DNA of 64,000 nt from Demequina zhanjiangensis (GCF_030418315.1 NZ_JAUHPV010000006.1:124001-188000), one strand, 5' to 3'; shown: positions 1 to 9,344, counted from the first letter of the stretch. Notes: generated from the letters alone by a model not told the origin. Numbers and translations are program-made.

Positions 1-1
1 C

Positions 2-697
2 ACGTGCGATTCGCAACATGAGTTCAATGATCTGGTTTCCAGTTACTACGTATTCTTCCGTGAACACCTAGGACCGGACGTTCGCTTCCTTCGCGGAGTC
101 AGCGACACCCAAGCGATACGCGAATTCGATGGGCTTATCAACGGTCTGCGCACAGCTGCTCAGCACGCCGCCGACGAGCGCGCCCGTCGAACCGCTCAGA
201 GGTTTCTGGATGCTCACGCGGGCTGGCCAGATCGCGCTCAGGCGCTGGCAGGCCGACTGAACGAGGCACTCGCGAGCCTCGCCCGCATCGCCGTAACGGC
301 CATGAGGAGCCACGAACTCTCGAAGCAATGGACAGCCAACGCTGCGCTCAACCTGTCGACGATCTTCGATGCCGTTTCAGCGGATCTCGGGCTCAGTTTC
401 CGTGCAGGTCAGAAGGGGTACATGATCCGTCAGTTGGAAGGCAGGGTCAAGTTTGAGCGACTCTCAGGAGAAATTTCCGAGATTGCCAAGGATTACTGCA
501 TGCAGGAAATCGTTTCTACCCACGATCCGTTGCCTGTGCCGTACTACGAAGTTCTAGACGCGCTGCGACTGATCGGCAGTCCTTACGCGCAAGCAGCGGT
601 CTTGATTGCCTATTCAGTCGCGGCAGCGGCACCACAACTCCATGGCGATGAGTTCCTGGAACGTGTACAAGCAGCGTGGATAGCCACCACGGCATAG
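2..697 (+). CDS. C-terminal part of an unknown protein, cut by window edge
   Basis: The frame is open from base 2 to the TAG at 695-697, so this is the last 231 residues of a gene that starts outside the window; an internal ATG at 302 is probably not the start. The visible part is mostly helical and soluble, with an Ala/Arg-rich segment (RTAAQHAADERARRTAQ) followed by a region without membrane segments. I do not recognise a family or catalytic motif. Codon use is less GC-biased than in the genes to the right, which suits an accessory region. Function unknown; existence as a real coding frame is likely because it continues unbroken from the edge. Confidence 0.6.
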   Translation, partial: TCDSQHEFNDLVSSYYVFFREHLGPDVRFLRGVSDTQAIREFDGLINGLRTAAQHAADERARRTAQRFLDAHAGWPDRAQALAGRLNEALASLARIAVTAMRSHELSKQWTANAALNLSTIFDAVSADLGLSFRAGQKGYMIRQLEGRVKFERLSGEISEIAKDYCMQEIVSTHDPLPVPYYEVLDALRLIGSPYAQAAVLIAYSVAAAAPQLHGDEFLERVQAAWIATTA

Positions 698-911
698 GGC
701 CTACTGATCGAGTTGTGTGGGGTTGGGCTTAACCAGTCTCGTCGCACTACCCGATACGCACACCAACTGGCACCAACTACGTCGTCTTGACCCAGTGACA
801 TGAGGACGGGATCGTTGCGTGACTTCAAGTCGGCTGTGTACCGAAGGCCAACATCTGCCGCGAAGCGCGGGGCTGGTTTCGCACAGGTTGTCCGGTCGGC
901 TCCCTCGGCTC

Positions 912-2177
912 TCAGTTCCCGGGGAACCCCTCAGCGAGTGCGAGACGTGTGAGCGTCGCAACAGGAACACTGATATTGCCTACGGCCGCGATCGCGACAC
1001 GACTCTCTCGGTCCGATGCCAACATGTCGAGGACGTAGGTCGGTATCACTTCGCGCCGCGCGAGCCACTCCCGCACTTCCGGGTCGGGGTCTTCTGCGAG
1101 CCGCCGAAGGGTGCTGATGGGTGCTGCCGGGTTGAGCGCCACGTGGATTCGGGCGATACGGTCGGAATCACGCGCCAGCGCGTCGATAATCTCCGCTGGC
1201 ATTGAAGGGTTCGCACCAAGTGCTGCGCGAACGCTCCCAGTTTCCTCCCGCCAAAAGTCCATCAGGACATCGATCGGTGTCGATGGATTGGCGGCAATGA
1301 AACTGGAGTACCAAGAGGTATCTTGGGCCGCAAGATCGCGAAGCGCCAACGGGGGGGTCGAGGGATTCCTTGCCGCTTTCCAGGCGGGTTGCTCCCGCGC
1401 ACGCATGTCTGGCTCTCCCAGTTGGCTGAGAAAATCGGCTAGAGCGCTGCCGGGCGTGGCGGTGTTCTCTGCCGCTGCAGCCTGGACCGCAGGGCGTCCG
1501 TCCTGCAAGAGCTTCGCTAGGACCTCGGGCGGGGTCCGAGGTGCGGCGGCCGCGACCCTCCTAATATCCGGCGATTCGTTGGTGGCGAACATCACAAGGA
1601 TCTCGACCGGCGAACTTGGGTTGCGGGCAAGCGCAAGCCACGGGTGGCTACCGAGGTCCATGCTCAAGTTTTCGAGGTGGCGAAGCGACGCCCACGACCC
1701 GCTCTTGAAGTTCATGAGCGTCTCAGCAAGGTCCAACAATGTGCCTGGGGACGTGTTGGGGTTCTCAATGAGAGCTGCGCGCACATTGCCGCTGGGATCC
1801 GATTCGAGTGTCCTGAGAGTCTCGGAGGATGTGTTGGCGTTTGACGCTACCCGGGCCCGAATATCGTCGTCAGCGTCGCTCGCGAGTCGCGCGAGAAGGG
1901 CTTGCGGTGCACTTGGGTTCGAGGCGATGGGGCGCAGGTTCTCTGCCTCCATTGCGAACGCCTCCAGGTCACTCTGGAGCATCCCCGGATGCGAGCGCGC
2001 GATCGATCGCGTCATGAAGTCCGGATCTCTGCCGAGCAACCTGATCACGCCGGGCGGGGTCGACGAGTTTCCAGCAACGTCACATCGAACGTCGTCCGAG
2101 GGGTCGGTCGCGAGCCATTCGAGGATTGCGGAGGGAGTGTTGGGATGTTCCGCCAGCGCCTCGCGCATGCTCTTCAT
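912..2177 (-). CDS. Leucine-rich-repeat-variant (LRV) repeat protein
   Basis: A 421-residue protein built almost entirely of about 24-residue helical repeats of the form NPNTPxxxLxxLAxDxxxxVRxxVA. This is the hallmark of the LRV family (PF01816), which folds as a right-handed solenoid and normally acts as a protein-binding scaffold. I chose the ATG at 2177 because GGAG lies 9-10 nt upstream and the repeats begin directly after it; the frame is open 25 codons further up but without a ribosome site. No signal peptide, membrane segment or enzyme domain is visible. The gene stands alone between an unknown gene and a remnant, in a lower-GC stretch. Partner unknown. Confidence 0.85.
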   Translation of the reverse strand: MKSMREALAEHPNTPSAILEWLATDPSDDVRCDVAGNSSTPPGVIRLLGRDPDFMTRSIARSHPGMLQSDLEAFAMEAENLRPIASNPSAPQALLARLASDADDDIRARVASNANTSSETLRTLESDPSGNVRAALIENPNTSPGTLLDLAETLMNFKSGSWASLRHLENLSMDLGSHPWLALARNPSSPVEILVMFATNESPDIRRVAAAAPRTPPEVLAKLLQDGRPAVQAAAAENTATPGSALADFLSQLGEPDMRAREQPAWKAARNPSTPPLALRDLAAQDTSWYSSFIAANPSTPIDVLMDFWREETGSVRAALGANPSMPAEIIDALARDSDRIARIHVALNPAAPISTLRRLAEDPDPEVREWLARREVIPTYVLDMLASDRESRVAIAAVGNISVPVATLTRLALAEGFPGN

Positions 2178-2626
2178 CGTGCACTCTCTCCTTCGCTGGA
2201 ACGCGAACCCGATCCCACGTGTACGCCTCATCGGCAACCTACTCGATCGCACCGCTGAACAACCGACTCGACATCGTCAAGCGCAGGATCTCTAGTGCCG
2301 CCCAGACGCGAGGGTGCCGTCCGGGCTCCGCGCGGCTATGACCTACAGCCAGACGATCCGCAACGCTTGGCCGATTCTGTGGCACCGTTCTCGCCGCGAG
2401 TTGCGTCGCGCCGTGCTCAGTACGTCACCAACGGTGAGCTGGCGACCAGATCGCCAACCGCCGCAAGCTCACCACGAGCCAGTCGTGCCTCTTCACGACT
2501 TCGCTCGGAGCCGCTACCACAGCGCTTCCCTCGCCGGCGAGTCGGGCAGGCGGTGTCGGCGCGACAGCAGAGCCAGCCGACCGAGTCCACGCCAGCGGCC
2601 ACTCAGGATAAGAAAATTAGGCTAGT
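2178..2626. other. Gene-poor stretch, no supported gene
   Basis: About 450 bases with overlapping short frames on both strands, none with a ribosome site and plausible composition together. A plus-strand frame from 2338 gives an Arg/Ser-rich peptide that resembles shadow coding. The stretch borders the gene remnant at 2627-2704, so it may be decayed DNA. Confidence 0.4.
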
Positions 2627-2704
2627 TCAACCTATTGGTGCGAACACCCAGTCGAGTTCGAACGCCTTCTCGCGCCACCAGTCCAGGTCAGCCTTGGTGA
2701 TCAT
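2627..2704 (-). pseudogene. Remnant: N-terminus of a conserved actinobacterial protein
   Basis: A 25-codon frame begins MITKADLDWWREKAFELDWV and hits TGA straight after reading through VFAPIG. From memory this beginning resembles the N-terminus of small conserved actinobacterial proteins (ADLxWWxxxAxxLxWxFA) often found with mobile or plasmid DNA, and the rest is missing. Only a weak ribosome site (GAGAGACG) precedes the ATG. The recollection is not backed by a search. It could instead be a genuine short peptide. Confidence 0.35.
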
Positions 2705-2849
2705 CTTCGTCTCTCTTTAGTCAGGCACGGCCCACGAAGTCCGGGCCCGAGGATTGTCGCGAGGTCGTGTGACACGCATGGGAACGTCTCTAACAGTCCG
2801 TCGGCGAGCGCGACTGCGCGGGAGCACTTCTGGTCATTGGCTCCCGCCG

Positions 2850-3455
2850 TTACTCTCCCTCCTCCCAAGGCACCCCATACACGTCCGTCTCCGTTCCGTT
2901 CCCTTGGATCGCGTTCATGACGTACTCGTCGTCGTAGGGGTAGGCGACCCACGAGTTCGTGATCATGCCTTCGTCGTCGTAGGTGTCGACCGCGATTCCG
3001 ATGAGTGCGAACGGGTGGCCGCCGCCGTTGGTGCCGTGCCAGATCCATAGGCTTCCGGACTCGGAACCGTCCGCGTCGACCCACTGCTGAACGGTGTCGA
3101 TCTCTGCGTCGGCTTCGCCGAACAGGGTGTAGAACCAGGCGCTTCTGATGCCGACGGCGCCGAACACGTCGTCGTCCATCTTGGCGTCGTCTGTCGCGTA
3201 GGTGGCGAGCAGGTCGGCGACTTGGGCGGGTGTGCCATACGAGTCGTGGTTGGCGAGGATCTCCTCCACGGCGGCCTTGTTCTCCATCGTGAGCGCGTAT
3301 CGCCCGTCGATCGCGTCGATCTGCGCCTGCAGCGCGTCCCTCTCGGCGGTCACGTCTGCGAGCTGCTGTTCCAGGTCTGCCGAGCCGGAACTGCATCCCG
3401 CGAGCAGTACTGCCGCCATCAGGGCGACCGGTGCTGCCTTCTTTCCTCCAGCCAT
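2850..3455 (-). CDS. Lipoprotein with short coiled coil, unknown function
   Basis: A 201-residue predicted lipoprotein. Residues 1-21 are a lipoprotein signal with lipobox LLAGC, so Cys21 would be lipidated and the protein anchored outside the membrane. Residues 27-48 (DLEQQLADVTAERDALQAQI) form a short coiled coil. The rest is acidic and Trp-rich, with no motif I recognise; its size and a conserved-looking WIWHGTNGGGHPFALIGI segment suggest a small beta-rich ligand-binding fold such as SnoaL-like, unproven. The start is supported by a strong GGAGGT 5 nt upstream. It sits alone downstream of the amino-acid permease on the same strand, about 200 nt away. Confidence 0.75.
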   Translation of the reverse strand: MAGGKKAAPVALMAAVLLAGCSSGSADLEQQLADVTAERDALQAQIDAIDGRYALTMENKAAVEEILANHDSYGTPAQVADLLATYATDDAKMDDDVFGAVGIRSAWFYTLFGEADAEIDTVQQWVDADGSESGSLWIWHGTNGGGHPFALIGIAVDTYDDEGMITNSWVAYPYDDEYVMNAIQGNGTETDVYGVPWEEGE

Positions 3456-3658
3456 GACGCACCTCCATTCCTAGCCACGGTCCGGAGGTGTCCGGCTTCA
3501 CGGGCGGAAGGGGCTTGCTCTCAAGCGTCTTGGCTTGCCTTTTCAGCGTATGCCCGGCGCCCGTGGCCTGCTGGGTACTTGAGTCCAAGGTCCTCGAGGC
3601 GGTCAGCTGTCGTGCAGATCGGTGGCGCCCGGCCGGGGCACGGCTCGCCCGCGGGGAC

Positions 3659-5014
3659 TCAGCCGTGCTGGTGGTGGGCGCTATCGGCGTCGTCGTGCTG
3701 AGAGTCCTCGCCCGTACCGTCGTCCGGGTGCGTCCGCAGGTACCAGCCCTCCAATGCGAAGACCACGACCACGGCTCCCACGCCTGCGACGACGAGCCAC
3801 GGCTGTTCCGCTCCGCGTGCGATGAGAAATGCGGAGAGCACTCCCACGTCGGCGATGATCGCCGCCACGAGCACCCAGGCCTTCGCGTCGACGTCCTTGC
3901 GGATGCGGGTGAGGACGCCCCATTGGATGACGACGTCCATCACCAGGTAGAAGAGGATCCCGACGGCGGCGATCTGCGACAGGTCCAGCGTCACCGCGAG
4001 CACCGCCGCCACGACGCCCAGGTAGACGAGCAGGTGCTGGCGCACCGAGCCCGGCATGCCGAAGTGCGCGTGGGGGATCATCTCCATGTCGGTGACCATG
4101 GTCAGCATTCGCGACACCGCGAACATCGACGCGACAAGTCCAGTGAGGCACGCGACTACAGCGACCACGACGGTCGCGATCACTCCGAACTCGCCCAGTG
4201 CGGGCCGGGACGCCTCCGCGAGCGAGTAGTCCTGCGCCTCGACGATCTCCTCGACCGTCAGCGACCAGCCGGTGCCCGTGCCGACCACGAGGTACACGCC
4301 CGCGCAGATGGTCAGCGAGATCACGATGGCGCGGCCGATGTTGCGGCCCGGATCCTTGAGCTCAGCGCCGTCGTTCGTGATCGTGGTGAAGCCCTTGTAG
4401 GCAAGCACGCCCAGCCCCGTGGCGGCCGCGAACCCCAGGATGCTCGAGCCTGCCGTGAGGCCCTCGGAGCCGGCCTCGTAGCTGCCGCCCGACGCTGCGA
4501 CAGCCGCGATCGAGAGCAGCCCCAGACCGCCGATCTTGATGATCGCGCCGCCGGTCTGGAACCAGCCGATGTTCTCATTTGTGGCCAGGTTGATCGCCAC
4601 CGCCACGACGACGGCGACCAGCGCCAACCCGGACACCAGCCAGCGCGAGCCCCACCCGAACGGCTCCAACAAGTACGTGCCGAACGTGCGGGCCATCAGC
4701 GTCTGGTTCAGCACCATCGACAACGCCATCAGCATCGCGCTGCCCGCGGTGACAGCCGAACGTCCGTATGCCTGGTGGAGGATCATCGCGACACCACCTG
4801 ACGAGGGATCCTTGCGGCTCACCTTGATGTACGCGTACGAGCCCAGCCCTGCCACGAGCGCTGCCGCGACGAGCGCCAGGGGGAACAGCGGGCCAGCGAG
4901 GTCCGCCACCTGCCCTGTCAGGGCGAAGATCCCCGCCCCAACCATGACGCCGGTGCCCATGGCGACCGCGCCGCGCAGCGACAGCGAGCCTTCGCGATAG
5001 TTCGAGTCAGCCAT
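3659..5014 (-). CDS. APC-superfamily amino acid permease
   Basis: A 451-residue membrane protein with about 12 hydrophobic segments. The N-terminus reads RGAVAMGTGVMVGAGIFALT, the conserved first helix of the amino acid/polyamine/organocation (APC) family, in which the Gly-rich break binds the substrate's backbone. Length matches the family. It should import amino acids or related amines by proton or ion coupling; the substrate cannot be read from the sequence. The C-terminal tail is acidic and His-rich (DSQHDDADSAHHQHG), which is unusual for the family and could bind metal. It is divergent from the NPCBM-like gene at 5187, so 5015-5186 should hold both promoters. Confidence 0.9.
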   Translation of the reverse strand: MADSNYREGSLSLRGAVAMGTGVMVGAGIFALTGQVADLAGPLFPLALVAAALVAGLGSYAYIKVSRKDPSSGGVAMILHQAYGRSAVTAGSAMLMALSMVLNQTLMARTFGTYLLEPFGWGSRWLVSGLALVAVVVAVAINLATNENIGWFQTGGAIIKIGGLGLLSIAAVAASGGSYEAGSEGLTAGSSILGFAAATGLGVLAYKGFTTITNDGAELKDPGRNIGRAIVISLTICAGVYLVVGTGTGWSLTVEEIVEAQDYSLAEASRPALGEFGVIATVVVAVVACLTGLVASMFAVSRMLTMVTDMEMIPHAHFGMPGSVRQHLLVYLGVVAAVLAVTLDLSQIAAVGILFYLVMDVVIQWGVLTRIRKDVDAKAWVLVAAIIADVGVLSAFLIARGAEQPWLVVAGVGAVVVVFALEGWYLRTHPDDGTGEDSQHDDADSAHHQHG

Positions 5015-5186
5015 CAGTTCAGCCTCTCAGCTTTGTACCGTCATGGCGCAACTCCGGACTTGCCCCGGGGGCCTCCGTGGGGTTATGCCTTGTTCCGGCA
5101 CGCTTTTACCTGGAACAATGCGCTGGAGCAGACGTCGTTTCGCGACGTGCTGCATGGTGCGAGTGACCCGGGTTCAAGGGGGAGAA

Positions 5187-5858
5187 ATGGCGGACGCGAC
5201 GAGGTCGAGCAGTGGTCAGAAGTGGGTGGCAATCACTGCTCTAGCTACGGTCGTGCTCGCGCTTCTGGCCTTTCTCCAATGGGGGTGGCCAAGGAATGCT
5301 GCTTCGGCTGGCAGCCCAGAGACGGTGGTGACGGTCACCGCGACTCCGCCTGATGTGGTTTCGGTCGAATCCTCTGAGCCCCAAGCGACACAGGTGGCCG
5401 AGCCGGCCACACGGGCCAGCGACGCTGTTCCCGCACTGTATCCATTGGCTCTTGCAGATCTCGATAGCGACAACTTCATCGAGCATCCGTACCGTGTGAG
5501 CGGGAGCGCGGCCACGATTGCCGGAACCGAGTACCCCGCGAGTTACTCGTGGCAGTTCTACAACTGCGGCGGTTGCACGGCAATCACGGAGTTCAAGGTC
5601 CCCGCGGGCTACGCAACGTTGTCCGGTGTTGTTGGGCTGACTGACGACAGTCGTCACGACGACGTGATCGATGGCTCGATCTACGTGGCGATCTACGGCG
5701 GGGCCGGCAACACAGTTCTTCCCCGAACTCGAATCGAGTATCCCGACTCGATCCCAGTCTCTATCGACCTTGAAGACAACTTTCGGCTCCGTATCGAAGT
5801 GACTGAAGGCGATAACTATGAGGTGCCTTGCCTATGTGGCTTCACTTTCGAGCCTTGA
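5187..5858 (+). CDS. Membrane-anchored protein with NPCBM-like domain
   Basis: A 223-residue protein starting at the ATG at 5187, chosen because GGGGGAG precedes it and the residues further upstream are not protein-like. Residues 13-33 form one membrane helix, a Thr/Pro/Val-rich linker follows, and the last 120 residues are beta-rich with pattern WQFYNCGGC...ATLSGVVGLTDD...VAIYGGAG...LRIEVTEGD. This resembles NPCBM-type carbohydrate-binding modules, in which a beta sandwich binds polysaccharide. The domain would lie outside the cell. The pairs NCGGC and PCLC may form disulfides. The assignment is by fold pattern only. Confidence 0.65.
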   Translation: MADATRSSSGQKWVAITALATVVLALLAFLQWGWPRNAASAGSPETVVTVTATPPDVVSVESSEPQATQVAEPATRASDAVPALYPLALADLDSDNFIEHPYRVSGSAATIAGTEYPASYSWQFYNCGGCTAITEFKVPAGYATLSGVVGLTDDSRHDDVIDGSIYVAIYGGAGNTVLPRTRIEYPDSIPVSIDLEDNFRLRIEVTEGDNYEVPCLCGFTFEP

Positions 5859-5935
5859 GTTCGGCTGCCACCGAGGAAGATCGCGGCGACCCGCCCCCGC
5901 GACGAGGCGTCGGTTCGTGCGTCACACTGCTCCGG

Positions 5936-5941
5936 TAGTCT
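5936..5941 (+). promoter_or_regulatory. Putative -10 element (TAGTCT)
   Basis: TAGTCT lies 81 nt before the DUF2510 gene at 6022 and has TTCGTG 16 nt upstream as a weak -35. The same hexamer type recurs at other promoters in this window. Confidence 0.3.
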
Positions 5942-6021
5942 CGCTCGCAGCAGCGTCGGCACCGTCCGACGCGCGGCCCGTCAGGGGGTGGCGGTGCCAG
6001 AACTGATCTAAGGGAAACAGC

Positions 6022-7029
6022 ATGTCCGACCAGACTCCGGCCAATTGGGTCACCGACCCGACCGACCCGACCGGCGCCCGCCGCCGCTACTGGGACGGGT
6101 CCCAGTGGACCGACTGGGTGATGCTCCCCGGTCAGGAGCAGCCGACCCAGTTGTCAGTCGCCGACGCGCAGGCCGCAGCGGCCAACCACGCGGCCGCGCC
6201 GCAGGCCACGACCCCGGACCCGGCTGCCGCGCAGCCCGCCGACGCGCACATGCAGTCCTCTCCCACCGAGCGCATCGAGTACACCTCGACGCCCGACGCG
6301 CAGTCGATCCCATACACGACGGTTCCCGACTCCACCATGAGCCAGTCAGGCTATGCGGCCCAGCCGGCGGAGCCGAAGAAGAGCCGCACCGGCCTGATCC
6401 TCGGCATCGTGGGTGGCGTGGTCGCACTGCTGATCCTCGGCGGGGTGCTCGCCGGCATCGCAGCGAACCGTGCGACCAGCGCCCTCGAGGACGCCGCGCA
6501 GGAGGTCGTTGACGAGTGGGAGGACGCCGTCGACGACCTCGCCACGGCCGAGCCCTTCCAGACCGAGGACTCCACCACCGAGGAAGAGCCCGCGGACGAC
6601 TCGGACGACTCCAACGCGCCCGCCGACGGCACCGTGGTCAGCCCGCAGGAGGTGGCAGCGATGTCCCGCGGCGACTACACCGCCTACGCCGCCTCGGTGC
6701 AGACCGCCATGTCCGAGCAGGAGTGGGACGGCATGTTCTACCTCGTCGACGGCGACACGGCTGGCGACCTGTACGTCGGCATGCTCAACACGATCGGCAG
6801 TGACTCCTTCACCGACGACGAGGCGCTCGACCTCGCCTACGCCGCATGCCAGGGGATGACCGACGAGACGATGGCCGACGCCACCACCTACGGCGAGTTC
6901 ATCAACGACGTGCTCACCGACCAGGGCTACGACATCTTTGAGGACGTGGACGCGCTCATGGCGACCTCGTTCGCATACGTGCTCTGCCCGGAGTGGACGG
7001 ACACGATCCTCGACATGGGCAACCTCTAA
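6022..7029 (+). CDS. DUF2510 membrane protein
   Basis: A 335-residue protein. Residues 9-36 match the DUF2510 motif (W-DP-GARRRYWDGSQWTDW), a short Trp-rich module common at the N-terminus of actinobacterial membrane proteins. A long low-complexity Ala/Pro/Gln linker leads to one membrane helix at about residues 124-147 (GLILGIVGGVVALLILGGVL), an acidic Asp/Glu linker, and a C-terminal helical domain of about 110 residues that resembles DUF732-like extracellular domains (two Cys: YAACQGM and YVLCPEW). The start has AAGGGAAAC before it. Function unknown; probably an envelope protein with its tail outside. Confidence 0.75.
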   Translation: MSDQTPANWVTDPTDPTGARRRYWDGSQWTDWVMLPGQEQPTQLSVADAQAAAANHAAAPQATTPDPAAAQPADAHMQSSPTERIEYTSTPDAQSIPYTTVPDSTMSQSGYAAQPAEPKKSRTGLILGIVGGVVALLILGGVLAGIAANRATSALEDAAQEVVDEWEDAVDDLATAEPFQTEDSTTEEEPADDSDDSNAPADGTVVSPQEVAAMSRGDYTAYAASVQTAMSEQEWDGMFYLVDGDTAGDLYVGMLNTIGSDSFTDDEALDLAYAACQGMTDETMADATTYGEFINDVLTDQGYDIFEDVDALMATSFAYVLCPEWTDTILDMGNL

Positions 7030-7067
7030 TCGGTCCCTGGCAGAAGCGCTGACTAGGCACGGGAGAG

Positions 7068-7766
7068 ATGGCGACGCAGACAGCAATGCCGTTGATCCTC
7101 GGCCTGGTGGTCGCGCTCGCGCTCATCGTCGCGGCGATCCCGCTGCGACGCGTGAGGCGCTCGCTCGGCGTCGGGTCGGCCGCGATCGGCGGCCTGATGC
7201 TCGGCGTGCTCGGCACGGTCGCGATCATCCCGCTGTTCCTGCCGTCGACGGGCGCGATCTGGGCAAACGGCCTGTCCGACGACGACGCCGGCTTCCGGGC
7301 CGAGGTGCCGCACAGCCGCTACTCGGTTGCGGGCGACAACTACTACTTCCGCTACTCGGGCACCTTTGACGAGCTCACGGGTGATCTCGCTGAGACGTAT
7401 CCCGAAGGTGGCGTGGGTGACGACGGCGTGTGGCGTGTGCGGCTGGACGACGTGACGTACCGCGTCGCGCCGGAGGCCGAGTACGGACCTGATGTGTTCG
7501 GCCTGGAGGCGCAGATCGCGCACGCGAGCGATGGCGGCGATTCTGACGCGGTGCGGATCCCGTTCCCGGTCCACGAGTTCGGTGCGTCGAACCTGTTCTG
7601 GGAGTACCCGGTGACCGTCGAGTGGAGCGTCGAGCAGTGGGAAGCGTTCTACGGCGCGCCCGCGACGGTGGCGGAGGGGCTGCCTGCGTTCGTGATCCCG
7701 ACGGATGGCGACGGCTCCGCGATCGTGGTGGTGGACGGGTCGTCGGCGACGGTGTCCCGCGACTGA
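7068..7766 (+). CDS. Membrane protein with extracellular domain, unknown
   Basis: A 232-residue protein with two membrane helices at about residues 8-25 and 41-61, then an acidic, Tyr/Trp-rich extracellular domain of about 165 residues. No family recognised. GGGAG precedes the start closely. It follows the DUF2510 gene by 38 nt on the same strand, so the two are probably cotranscribed, and its end nearly abuts the convergent PKD gene. Confidence 0.65.
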   Translation: MATQTAMPLILGLVVALALIVAAIPLRRVRRSLGVGSAAIGGLMLGVLGTVAIIPLFLPSTGAIWANGLSDDDAGFRAEVPHSRYSVAGDNYYFRYSGTFDELTGDLAETYPEGGVGDDGVWRVRLDDVTYRVAPEAEYGPDVFGLEAQIAHASDGGDSDAVRIPFPVHEFGASNLFWEYPVTVEWSVEQWEAFYGAPATVAEGLPAFVIPTDGDGSAIVVVDGSSATVSRD

Positions 7767-7772
7767 CCAGAA

Positions 7773-8660
7773 CTAGCCGTCAAGGCAGGTGCCGTTGAGG
7801 TCGCAGTCGACGAGCGCGCTGTGGGGCGAGCGGACGGTGAGCGTCACCGGGTTCGACGTCGTGGTGAGGGTGCCGTCGATGTCGACCCAGCTGCCACCGT
7901 TGACGGAGTATGAGCCGGCCCAGGTGGTCTGAAGCGTGAGGTCGACGGCGCCGTCGACGTAGAGGTACGTGTGGCTGATCGTGTCGTCGGGGTATGGCTT
8001 GCCTGGGTCAGCGGTGGTGGTCGTCTCGCCGTCACCCCAGTTCCACGTGAACGTGGACGGTGTGGCGCGGATCCGGACGGGCGTGCCGAGGAGCACCTCT
8101 TCGATGACGACGGGTGTGGGGTCGACGAACGCGATCGTGGGGACTGTTGAGTACACCCAGTCCTGATCGGGCTGGATGGTGAGGTCGGGTACGCCGGGCT
8201 TCAGCTGCGCCCACTCGGTCCGGACCTGCTGCGCGATCGTCGCGGTCTGCGGAGTGATGGGGGAGCACATGACCCAGTCGATGACTTCCCAATCGCTCCA
8301 CGGATCGGTCGCCGAGGTACGTGTGCGCTGAAGGGTGGTCAGGCTCTCGGTGGTGTCGTCAGGGCAGCCGAGGTACACGGGTGCGACCTTGGTGCAGCCA
8401 ACGTGGCGTTGATCCTCTGGGATGCTCGACGCACAGGACACGACGGTGACCTGGCTGAGCGGTGCGGCGTCCTTGCGGGAAGTCTGCGCATCCGTTTGTG
8501 CTTCTTTCGGTTTGCCGCCGCTCAAGCCGGCTTCAAACTGCGAGTTCTGTTCGTCTGCGTGCGATTTGATGCGGTCTTCGTCTGAGGTGCCTCCTGCGCC
8601 GGCAGGCGCAGCGACCGCAAGAACTAGGACGAGAGCCGAGGCGATTGATCTGGTGATCAC
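7773..8660 (-). CDS. Secreted PKD-domain protein
   Basis: A 295-residue protein starting at the GTG at 8660, which overlaps the stop of the upstream lipoprotein gene (GTGA), so the two are translationally coupled. Residues 1-24 are a cleavable signal peptide ending AGA. The middle is Cys-containing (VVSCASSIP, HVGCTKV, YLGCPDD), and residues about 180-260 form a PKD-type beta sandwich marked by WNWGDG and HTY. PKD domains usually mediate protein or sugar contacts at the cell surface. No enzyme motif is seen. Confidence 0.75.
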   Translation of the reverse strand: MITRSIASALVLVLAVAAPAGAGGTSDEDRIKSHADEQNSQFEAGLSGGKPKEAQTDAQTSRKDAAPLSQVTVVSCASSIPEDQRHVGCTKVAPVYLGCPDDTTESLTTLQRTRTSATDPWSDWEVIDWVMCSPITPQTATIAQQVRTEWAQLKPGVPDLTIQPDQDWVYSTVPTIAFVDPTPVVIEEVLLGTPVRIRATPSTFTWNWGDGETTTTADPGKPYPDDTISHTYLYVDGAVDLTLQTTWAGSYSVNGGSWVDIDGTLTTTSNPVTLTVRSPHSALVDCDLNGTCLDG

Positions 8661-9277
8661 TCGCGCTCCACGCCTGAGCCGTTCACCATCCAATGGCCGT
8701 CGCGATAGACGAGCTGCATCGTCCACGCGACCTTGCCCTCTTCCGATGCGACGTGCTCTGTCCCGGACGCGTCGGTGACGGTCACCTCGTTCAAGAGGCC
8801 ATGGATGCCCACGTAGGCGTAGCCGTCTCCGGGCATGTTGTGCTCGGTCTGGTCGGCGGCTATCTCGATCTGCCCGCCGCTTGTCTGCTCGCCAGCGGCA
8901 AGCGAAGCCTCAATGTCGCCGGCCTGGCCCGCGCAGTACTCGCACTCGTCTGTGCCGAGCGCCCGAATGATGCTCGTGTCCCCAGACGAGTAGGCCCTTC
9001 CCAGCTCCTCAAGGAAGAACGCAGCAGTCGTCGCCGCACCCGTCACGTTCTCGAACGTCGCCCCCTCCGGCAGCAGTGCCAGCAGCTCCTCATCGCTCAG
9101 CTCACCCGCCGCCTCGGCACTCGGCGTCGCCGACCCGCTCGGCTCCGCACTCGGCGACGCAATCACCTTGCTCGTCGGTGTCTCTGTCACGATCGCCGCG
9201 CCGTCGGTGATGCAGCCTGCGAGCAAGATGGCGCCGCATGCGATGAGGCTTGCTGGTCCGAGTAGTGCCCTCGTCAT
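8657..9277 (-). CDS. DUF6318-type lipoprotein
   Basis: A 206-residue lipoprotein with lipobox LLAGC (Cys22), a Ser/Pro/Glu-rich linker, then a domain with the pattern AAFFLEELGRAYSSGDTS...TDECEYC that I associate with DUF6318, an actinobacterial family of unknown function with an NTF2-like look. The Cys pair of ECEYC may be a disulfide. It is the first gene of a two-gene unit with the coupled PKD protein, which suggests the two act together at the outer membrane face. Confidence 0.7.
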   Translation of the reverse strand: MTRALLGPASLIACGAILLAGCITDGAAIVTETPTSKVIASPSAEPSGSATPSAEAAGELSDEELLALLPEGATFENVTGAATTAAFFLEELGRAYSSGDTSIIRALGTDECEYCAGQAGDIEASLAAGEQTSGGQIEIAADQTEHNMPGDGYAYVGIHGLLNEVTVTDASGTEHVASEEGKVAWTMQLVYRDGHWMVNGSGVERE

Positions 9278-9344
9278 GCGGCGACACTAACTGCGCGGCC
9301 GACAACCCTGTCGGCCACCCGACCCATCTGGGGAAAACGGAGCC

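Noticed and set aside
2650..2665. GTTCGAAC, like a tRNA T-loop
   Set aside because: No acceptor or anticodon stem can be formed around it; it lies inside the gene remnant.
2295..2720. Plus-strand frames in the gene-poor stretch
   Set aside because: Ser/Arg-rich, no ribosome site, no family resemblance; reported only as a stretch without supported genes.
3488..4801. Plus-strand frame of 437 codons opposite the permease
   Set aside because: Arg/His/Asp-rich shadow; the permease on the minus strand has the expected helices.
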